DNA of 64,000 bases from Oopsacas minuta (Eukaryota; Porifera; Hexactinellida; Lyssacinosida; Leucopsacidae). The notes below the pieces were generated by a model, which made no database searches, was not told the origin of the DNA, and worked only from the letters and a program-made list of their open reading frames with translations. This document shows positions 56,965 through 64,000 of the stretch, one piece after another. The number at the start of each line of letters is the position of its first letter. Within the stretch, counting starts at the first letter, position 1. The stretch spans positions 186,001-250,000 of the forward strand of contig JAKMXF010000323.1 in assembly GCA_024704765.1 (NCBI GenBank), written 5' to 3'. The translations under genes and the position numbers were made by a program.

Positions 56965-57876
56965 ATGGCTACTGCTCATAGAGAAGATACAGATCATGGA
57001 GAAGATAACTTTATTCTAGAAATACATAGAATAAAGGAGAGAATTGAAATTAAAGCTGGAGTAATCGATTATACAAACAAGAAACAACCTCTAGTTAGTA
57101 TTTGTGAGAGAGGAAAAGGAAATGAAGAACTTAGCTATCCATGTGATGTTACTGTAGATAACCAAACAGGAAATATTTATATAACAGATACATGGAATAA
57201 CTGTATTAAAGTATTTGACAGTACTGCTAAATATTTATTCGAATTCGGAGACAGTAAAGGTGAAGGAGCAATGAAACACGCGATATGTTTATCTATTTAT
57301 GGAAATAGAGTTCTTATTTCTCAAGAACACTGTATCCTGAACTATATAGTAGATGGAAAGTTCATTTCCAAAGTTGGTAAATAGGGAAATGGAGAACTTG
57401 ATTTTGACTATCCTTCTGGTCTAACAATTGATGATTCAAATGAAGATATTTATATCTGTGACCGGTGTAACAATCGTGTACAAATACTTACCATAGACTT
57501 GTGTTACAAAACTAAATTCGGTATAAATACACTCAAAGAGCCTCAATATGTAAAACTATCTAAAGAATACATTTATGTGTTAGATACATCAAATCCTTGT
57601 ATCCATCTCTTCAATCGTAACCTCAAACTCCAGAAGAGTATTATTTCTCGAGGAAAAGGAAATCAAGTCATTGATCCAAGATCTTTCTTTATTGACAATT
57701 CTGACTTCATTCTTATTGCAGATAATTCTTCTGACGCTATTTCTATGTTCAACCCTGGATTCAAGTTCGTTCACAAGATTCCTGTGTTTAACAATCCATT
57801 ATCAGTTACAGTAGACAATCAGAATAGAGTTATAGTAGTGTGTTATAATAATAAGAACTGTCTACAGATATTTTGA
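56965..57876 (+). pseudogene. NHL-repeat protein, second copy: coiled coil deleted, one stop
   Basis: It begins MATAHREDTDHGEDNFILEI. About 115 residues of the coiled coil present in the first copy are missing, and the frame then resumes at VIDYTNKKQPLVSICERGKG. NHL repeats continue with SYPCDVTVDNQTGNIYITD. A TAG at 57382-57384 stops the frame where the paralogues have a sense codon; the frame is open again from there to 57876 (SVTVDNQNRVIVVCYN). Only one stop in 304 codons suggests either recent loss or stop readthrough or editing; pseudogene is the simpler view. The 3' flank matches that of the first copy. Confidence 0.8.
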
Positions 57877-58521
57877 TATCTAATCTCTATCAATACAAAT
57901 GATAGTATCTATTTGTTAATTTGTGTGTTTACTTATAATTTTATTGACTTTCCCATTTATTCATTCTTGATTTGTTATTCATGTATTTTGTGCTAATATT
58001 TGTATTATTCATTTGGTAATATTATTCTTAATTTACATATGTCAGGGTTTACTACTGTCTAGGATTGAAATCATTGTTCCATATCTGAAATTGTACAAAA
58101 TTCAATTGACTCTACAAATTTTGTCCCAAACTTTCAAAGTAACATAATTTCATTGGTTATATCGAAGTAATAATCGCGGTCATTTGGTCTTCGATATGCC
58201 CGGAGTTGACTTTACGTAACATTGTTTATGAGAGGAACTATTTTGACCGAATAATATTGTGAAAATATGAAAATCATAACGATATCCTTGTAAGCACAAG
58301 CATACAGCGTGGAGATTACATTTCTTAGTCAGTTTTACTTTCATAATTATTTTGATGTAAGTATTATTATACCACCCAAAGTGTAGTAGTTACAGCACAC
58401 CTTTAATAATCTGAACCTTTTGCCCTGTTCATGTACGGATTAGATTGAATCTAATGTATTTAAGTGTATATATTATCCTTGATAATGACGTGACCCCCTT
58501 TGTAGCCGTTTAGAGCAAGCC
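57877..58521. other. 3' flank of NHL copy 2, otherwise no gene
   Basis: 57877-58040 is close to the sequence following the first NHL gene. The rest is AT-rich, with one isolated MITE end near 58190-58212. Confidence 0.5.
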
Positions 58522-58880
58522 CAGGGGCGGATTAATGGCCTGTGAGGTCGGGCACCCAGTAGGATTGTGAGGCTGTTATTTTTAGCCTCTATTCATTCAA
58601 TAACAGTCATCATAATCAAATTTAATTCAGAAAACTTACCACTAATAAAGAATGCACAAACAATTTAATGACTACATGAATAACATAAACGGTTAAACCT
58701 TTGCTTTCTTGGATTTGCGATTACTAAACTCTTTAATAGTTTCTCTCGAATCAACTTTTCGTAGCAATTCGTGTTCTATTCGCATCAAAGATTGCATATT
58801 TCAGCACCTCTCAGACATAGTTGAGCGCAATTCGCTTTTTATCCGCTTAAGTTTGTAGAACTATCGCTCACGGGTACAAT
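58522..58880 (-). pseudogene. hAT 3' end with dimerisation fragment
   Basis: CAGGGGCGGATTAATGG at 58522 looks like a hAT terminus. On the minus strand near 58850-58690 the frame gives KSELRSTMSERC, a stop, then SLMRIEHELLRKVDSRETIK and SNRKSKKAK. This is the C-terminal dimerisation region of a hAT transposase (ZMYM1-like group). The upstream transposase part is absent on this strand. Confidence 0.6.
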
Positions 58881-58964
58881 TGCTAACCATAAGGCATAAA
58901 TATATGCGCAGTGTTATGTTTAGGTTTGGGAATGCCTCGCAAAGACCATGCTGCTGGGATCAGA

Positions 58965-59066
58965 GCTGCAAATGGGTCACTGACCCATGGCTCAATGGGT
59001 CAGATGGATCACTTTTTTTAAGATGGGTCAGTGAGTCATGGGTCATGACCCATCAAAATTTTATTT
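58965..59066. repeat. TGGGTCA/TGACCCA word cluster
   Basis: At least six TGGGTCA or TGACCCA words in 100 bp, preceded by CAGAGCTGCAAATGGGTCAC, which looks like a hAT terminus. The partner end was not found. Confidence 0.55.
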
Positions 59067-59093
59067 TTATATATATAGAGCAAGAATGAGCAA

Positions 59094-59990
59094 ATGACTG
59101 TCATCGTTAGATATGTTGATGAAAAAGCCAATATCTACGAGAGTTTCCTTACATTTGTGGAGGTAGCAAGTTTAAATGCTAAAAGTTTGACCACATACTT
59201 CATCTCAACACTAAATGAACACGGATTAGATCCTTCTCGTATTGTTTCTCAAGGATACGATGGAGCTGTTGTTAGGAGCGGATAATGCAACGGTGTGCAG
59301 CAGCGAATGCGACAATTATCTCCATATGCAATTTATATACATTGTTAAGCATACAAATTGAACTTAATCCTGGTTGATTGTGCAAAGAAGGTTCAATTTG
59401 CTCACGACTTTTTCATTTTACTTGAGGCAATCTATGCATTTATTTCTACCACCAAAGTACATACTATCTTTGTGAATTTGCAAAGGGAACTTCGCCCACT
59501 GAAGCGAGTACGTCAGCTACCAAGACTTTCGGATACAAGATGGACTTGCAGATATGACGCTGTTAATTCAATATGCTGCATCTACGATTCGTTGATTGCT
59601 ACCTTAGAAGAATTTGCTGATGAAGTAAATAGGAATAAAGCAGTTGAGGCAAAAAGGACTTCTACTTCAAATCAAAAGTTTTTAATATTTACTCCTACTC
59701 AGTATGTTTAATAGGATACTAACTTGCACTAAAAGTTTATCAGACCTTCTCCAACATTCCCAACTTAATTTGGCTAGTGCAGCTCATTTAGTGTCGTCAA
59801 CCATTTCAACTCATGAATATTTCGTACCGATGAAGAATGGGAAAATAATATTTACTTATGCTGAGAATGTGGCCAAATCCAATCATATCGATATTTCCGA
59901 TTTACATGCTCCCGGAAAATGAGCTTCCACAACACTTTAAAGATTATTACTCCTATAGGGACTAGAGGATATTTACCAACAAGTCTCCAA
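59094..59990 (+). pseudogene. hAT transposase fragment, ZMYM1-like (DUF4371 type)
   Basis: Central part only. Blocks in order: IYESFLTFVEVASLNAKSL, IVSQGYDGAVVRSG (the DGA catalytic region, followed by a TAA at 59283), NLILVDCAKKVQFAHDFFIL, LSDTRWTCRYDAVNSI, SLIATLEEFADEVN, then ILTCTKSLSDLLQHSQLNLA. The order matches hAT transposases related to ZMYM1. Stops and frame changes break it and the C-terminal domain is missing. It is on the opposite strand to the fragment at 58522-58880, so the two are not one gene. Confidence 0.72.
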
Positions 59991-60082
59991 TATACTCATA
60001 TATTTCCATGTACCACAACTCCACTAGGTAATGACAGTGCTGAAGAGATTCTTAGTGATTTAATACGAGAAAAGATCCAGAA

Positions 60083-60600
60083 TTGCATCATACAAATGTT
60101 TCTAATTCTCTATTCTCGGACTTTAGAGGAAATGATAGCCATCCGGCAAAACGTGCACGAATAGAAGCTTGCAAGGGCATCCAAAAACAAGCCAAAAAAA
60201 TGATTGCACGCAATACTCGCACCCTGCGTCCTCTTCGTATCGGTGATAGCGTTGCTGTGCCTGTATCCCAGTTTGATCGAAGCAAAGGTGATCCATCAAA
60301 TATAATTGGAATTGTTTTGGAATTTGATCAGAGAGGTTATCAAATAGGAACTAGAACTGCAAAAATAAGAGGCCGACTTGCAAGAAATCAAGTTGAATTT
60401 ATCAAATTTACTGGACTGAATTCGGAACACATACCAGATGAAGAATTATCGATTCGCGAAATTGTTCGAGCATAGAGCATATGTGGTGGTCAGGGATTTC
60501 GCAGATGTCATTACAAGAGCAATTGTTTAACAAAACGTTGCTCTTGTTTAAAGGCAGTGCTAATATGCAACTGTGCTTGTCATGGGAAAGGATCATGTGA
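60083..60600 (+). pseudogene. C-terminal tail of a KRBA2-like integrase protein
   Basis: The open frame encodes AKRARIEACKGIQKQAKKMI, then RIGDSVAVPVSQFDRSKGDP, NIIGIVLEFDQRGYQIGT and LARNQVEFIKF, ending REIVRA before a TAG at 60473-60475. Past the stop, in the same frame, comes a Cys-rich block (GQGFRRCHYKSNCLTKRCSC, then CNCACHGKG). This module order (valine-proline-rich barrel-like segment plus Cys-rich tail) is what I recall at the C-terminus of KRBA2-type proteins, downstream of an integrase core. No integrase core is visible upstream, where a hAT fragment abuts. Truncated and carrying a stop: pseudogene. Confidence 0.6.
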
Positions 60601-60904
60601 CAACATAGAGTTATTTCCTAAATATTTTCTCACTTCTCATTCATATAATTTGTTTTCTCATCATGTTTCCTCATAGAATTATAAGTACATATTCTCAAAA
60701 ATCTTTAGATAAACAGCATTGCACATTTCATGAAGTGTGCAATAATTTGAAAGACCATTACATGAAATGAGTAACCAAATATCTATTCAATGAAATGGAC
60801 AACACAATTGCCCATTTCACCCATTGAGCAATTTGTTTGCCCAATGCATGAAATGGGCAATTTCACGATTTGCGTGTAACATATATACGAATTAATTAAT
60901 AGTA
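60601..60904. other. No gene; repeated CATTTCATG words
   Basis: 60730-60860 has several CATGAAATG/CATTTCATG and CCCATTTC words in both orientations. No coding signal. Confidence 0.45.
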
Positions 60905-61597
60905 CAGTTGAAGCCTCTTAATTGGAACTCGGATAATCGAGATATCCGCTTAACGGGACTATGGTTTGAGGACAGATTTTTACTTAGAAATATCGTCGGA
61001 TAATTGTGACATTGAATCGGTTAATCAGGATTTCTAATCCCAATTACCCGATAGTATATACATTCATAATCATTGTAATATGATTTGTTTTTAAAACTAT
61101 GAATTTTAATATTCTATTCTACAAACATAACAATACAACACCGATTCTATTATTATTTACAAAACTAAGATTATTCACTTTGCTCACTGACTCAGGTCCC
61201 ATTGCCTATTGCACCATGTACGGTATATATTACCTCAATAATACAGACTGTTGGTTATCCAAACGTTTTGCTTGATCCTATGTAGTACGGATAATTGAGG
61301 TTGAAGTAATAAGTACGTGCATTATTGTTTAAACATAAATTACTAACTTTCTACCTAAATTGTTATTCATGAGTAAACTATTTTTATTAACTCTTGAAGC
61401 AGGACTCTACCCTTACTACAACGAATTATCTCTGCTATATCTTATATAAATCAGGATTTAGTAGTAGCGTAATAAGATATTTCTGGTTAAGAACTGAGAA
61501 TATGAAAAACTAGTTTTTGAATCCTTAAATACAATACAATTGGTTAATCGGGACAATACATTGACTCCCGAGCTGTCCGATTAAGCGACTGCCACTG
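60905..61597. mobile_element. Tigger/pogo-type non-autonomous element, 693 bp
   Basis: The ends are CAGTTGAAGCCTCTTAATTG and, reverse-complemented, CAGTGGCAGTCGCTTAATCG, flanked by TA (60903-60904 and 61598-61599). It is the uninterrupted relative of 12422-14549. Confidence 0.87.
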
Positions 61598-62125
61598 TAG
61601 TATAGAAGGAAAGATCAGTTCAATTTATGTATTTAATTATTGCGGTTCGTTAATGCTTCCATTAAACTGGTTTTGACTCTACCCAATATTGTTATAAGAC
61701 GAATTATATTAACTGAATGTTATTATGAATAATGTTGATATCATAATAATATCCTTTTAGTAAGCAAATCATGTAAGTAGTGAGTATGAAATTTCATAAT
61801 CAGTTTTACTTTTACTTCCATAATTATAGTATTTATAGCATAACCTCGCTATTCAGAACATTTTTGCCCCTATTCGAATTATCAAAGTTAGGATTAGTGA
61901 GTCTCTACTGTACTTGTATATGAATTTTCCTCACAAATACGTACATCAAATTTTACAATTCTTAACTGATTATGGTCGAACTGTTACGCTCGTAATGAAA
62001 AGGTATACTCAAATAATGTCACACATTATTAAGCAATTCTCACAAGAAAACGATATTTTAGCACCTTTTTCTGGCCTAAAATCACACATTTCCCGGTCGT
62101 ATTTGGTTAATATATTTTGGTTAGT
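61598..62125. other. No supported gene
   Basis: AT-rich. A decayed MITE-like pair (ATAACCTCGCTATTCAGAAC near 61841 and GTGAGTCTCTACTGTA near 61897) is visible. Confidence 0.5.
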
Positions 62126-62217
62126 TGCATTTCTCTCTGATTTGTCTAGTTTGTGTAATTTGATTCCTTGTATGATCTTATATATATTTGAATAATATGA
62201 ATTGTATAGCAATAATA

Positions 62218-63443
62218 ATGGCTACAGCTAATCCTATATTACCACAACCTGGAGAAGATAACTACGAGTTAGAAGTAAATCGAGTGAGAGAGAAGATTAA
62301 AAGTACATTCTTAGAGTTAATCGACTGTCTAAAGGAAAGAGAGAGTAAATTGTTGAGAGAGTTAGATACAATTATGGATTGTTATCGCTCTTATAAAAGT
62401 GAATTGACAAAGCTGAATGGAAAAAAGATTGCTCTAGAAAAATCCCAAAGTTTCCTACAACATGAGATACTCACTTCTCCTATAAAATGTGTTCATGAAG
62501 ATTTGATTACTCGATTAGACACAGAACATGAATCAATTGAGTTTCCTAAACAACCTAGAATGGTTAGTTTCACTTGTGAAAACAACAAATTGTTAGATGA
62601 AGTAAAGAAGTTGGGGAGGTTAGTGAGAAGCGGAATTGATTATACAAACAAGAAACAACCTCTAATGAGTGTTTGTGACAGAGGAACCGGAAATGAACAA
62701 CTTAGCTTCCCACGGGATGTTACTGTGGATAACGAAACAGGAAATATTTGTGTAGCAGATACATGGAATGACTGTATTAAAGTATTTGATAGTACCGCTA
62801 AGTATTTATTCAAATTCGGAGATCGTAGAGGTGAAGGAGTGATGAATTCTCCGAAATTTTTATCTATTTATGGAAATAGAGTTCTTATCTCTCAAGACCA
62901 CTGTATCCTGAAATATACACTGGATGGAAAGTTCATTTCCAAAGTTGGTAAACAGGGAAATGGAGAACTTGAATTTGGCTATCTTTATGGTCTAACAATT
63001 GATGATTCAAATGAAGATATTTATATCTGTGACTGTTATAACAATCGTGTACAAATACTTACCAAAGACTTGTGCTACAAAACTAAATTCGGTACAAATA
63101 CACTCAAACGTCCTCTAAATGTGAAACTCTCTAAAGAATATATTTATGTGTTAGATACATCAAATCCTTGTATCCATCTCTTCAATCGTAACTTCATACT
63201 CCAGAAGAGCATTATTTCTCGAGGAAAAAGAAGGCAAGTGATATCTCCCTTGTTTTCTTTCTAGACATCTCTGACAATATTCTAATCTCAGATTATGGTT
63301 CTAATTCTATTTCTATTTTCAATTCTAAATATGAATGTATCCACACAATCTCTATTCCTGAACCAACAGGAATTACAGTAGATGATAAAGATAGAATTCT
63401 TGTTATGAGTCAAGCTGATGAGAATTGTCTACAGATATTCTAA
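62218..63443 (+). pseudogene. NHL-repeat protein, third copy, frameshifted near the C-terminus
   Basis: From the ATG at 62218 it is nearly identical to the first copy over the coiled coil (DNYELEVNRVREKIKSTFLE) and the first propeller repeats (SFPRDVTVDNETGNICVAD). The frame stops at 63262-63264 after SPLFSF. A one-base shift there resumes the expected sequence (DISDNILISDYGSNSIS, then GITVDDKDRILVMSQAD and CLQIF) to a stop at 63441-63443. The stretch TTTTCTTTCTAG at the break also looks like a splice acceptor, but no plausible donor or normal intron length was found. The C-terminal residues are more diverged than the rest. Confidence 0.82.
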
Positions 63444-63589
63444 TACTCTTAGATATTTACTACTTTATGTTACCCATTTTCTACATTTTATTTGTTTTTT
63501 CCACTAAATATTTTGTCGTGTTTCCAGTAATGAATCTTTTCCTTACTTTTACTATTCCTTTCGTCTCTAATCCATAATACTTTCCATCC

Positions 63590-64000
63590 CTTAATGCCAC
63601 GGTCTTAACCTCTACACTAATGAACTCCTTCATATAGACAGCAATACAATATTTGGAATACTGTGGATCCTGCTCTCGTCCGTGGACAACCAAGGTTGGG
63701 AACCGCTGACTTGTTACTTAGTATACTTTGATTACACATCTTTCAAAAATGGCAAATCCATCAATATACTTTGGTCATAATCTGGCAACATCCTCTCACC
63801 TTTTGACTCTCTCATTTAAGTTCTCTAGAATATGCTGCGAATATTTTCCAAGTTCCCAATAGAAATCATACTACAGCACTATAGAATACATATAGGTGAT
63901 CTATGCAGCCAAAATCGATGGGTAGGGTTTTGCTGTGACCGCTGACCAAATAGGAAGACCTCTAGCAGTGAACGGAACTCTCCGAATGTAGTTGCCTCAT
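63590..64000. repeat. Inverted copy of 38725-39115
   Basis: The reverse complement matches 38725-39115. It includes GGTTGGGAACCGCTG ending at 63708 (hAT-like end), AAAATCGATGGGTAGGGTTT, TGACCAAATAGGAAG and GTTGCCTCAT at the window edge. Confidence 0.75.

Noticed and set aside
63225-63270. Splice acceptor (TTTTCTTTCTAG) explaining the frame break in the third NHL copy
   Set aside because: Would need an intron of under 30 nt or an unseen donor. The paralogues have no intron here, so a one-base indel is simpler.
1-64000. CRISPR array, tRNA or rRNA genes
   Set aside because: No regularly spaced direct repeats of CRISPR type and no cloverleaf or rRNA core that I could recognise by eye. A tRNA could be missed by hand reading.

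Overview
The window is AT-rich metazoan DNA: genes with GT-AG introns, an intronless cytochrome P450, an ABCA-type transporter with spliced exons, a MATE-type transporter, and a small family of RING-less coiled-coil/NHL-repeat proteins. The NHL family, together with OTU-bearing mobile genes, reminds me of a sponge (possibly a glass sponge). That is a guess from family resemblance, not something the sequence proves.

Most of the window is a layered graveyard of class II transposons. Layout: 1-3400, minus-strand relic of an unnamed conserved metazoan protein family, split by a mariner (955-2263); 4346-4537, OTU fragment; 5359-6990, broken FLYWCH-MULE transposase with a terminal minisatellite; 8046-8312, start of a LINE with a 2A-like motif; 10177-16026, hAT MITE, a DD34D mariner, a Tigger-type element containing a DD41D mariner, and a Tc1-type element containing a hAT MITE; 17165-19540, two ABCA exons whose intron holds a long fold-back element; 20802-26110, MITEs, diverged ~120-bp repeats and a second fold-back copy; 26825-28363, P450; 29400-31200, more of the repeat family; 31340-32700, decayed MATE gene; 33602-34684, best-preserved fold-back element.

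The most notable unit is 35465-38369: a complete-looking Ginger-type DNA transposon. It has CCGG target duplications, TGTAR termini, dense palindromic subterminal repeats, and a two-exon transposase (about 634 aa) made of integrase HHCC, DD35E core, GPY/F and a C-terminal OTU cysteine-protease domain. A separate OTU gene (39295-40366) is interrupted by a hAT MITE.

40780-46145 holds a LINE 3' end hit by a hAT that was itself hit by a Tc1-type MITE, then the intact NHL gene (42715-43932) and a hAT nested in a Tigger-type element. 49222-54933 holds a large palindrome and a hAT transposon carrying a Tigger-type MITE. 55177-56503 is another mariner. The second and third NHL copies (56965-57876, 62218-63443) carry disabling lesions, and between them lie decayed hAT pieces and the tail of a KRBA2-like integrase protein.

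The apparently functional protein-coding units are the P450, the first NHL gene, perhaps the ABCA gene, and the Ginger-OTU transposase. Most of the rest reads as neutral decay, with exact target-site duplications letting the order of insertions be read off in several places. All coordinates and identities come from hand reading.
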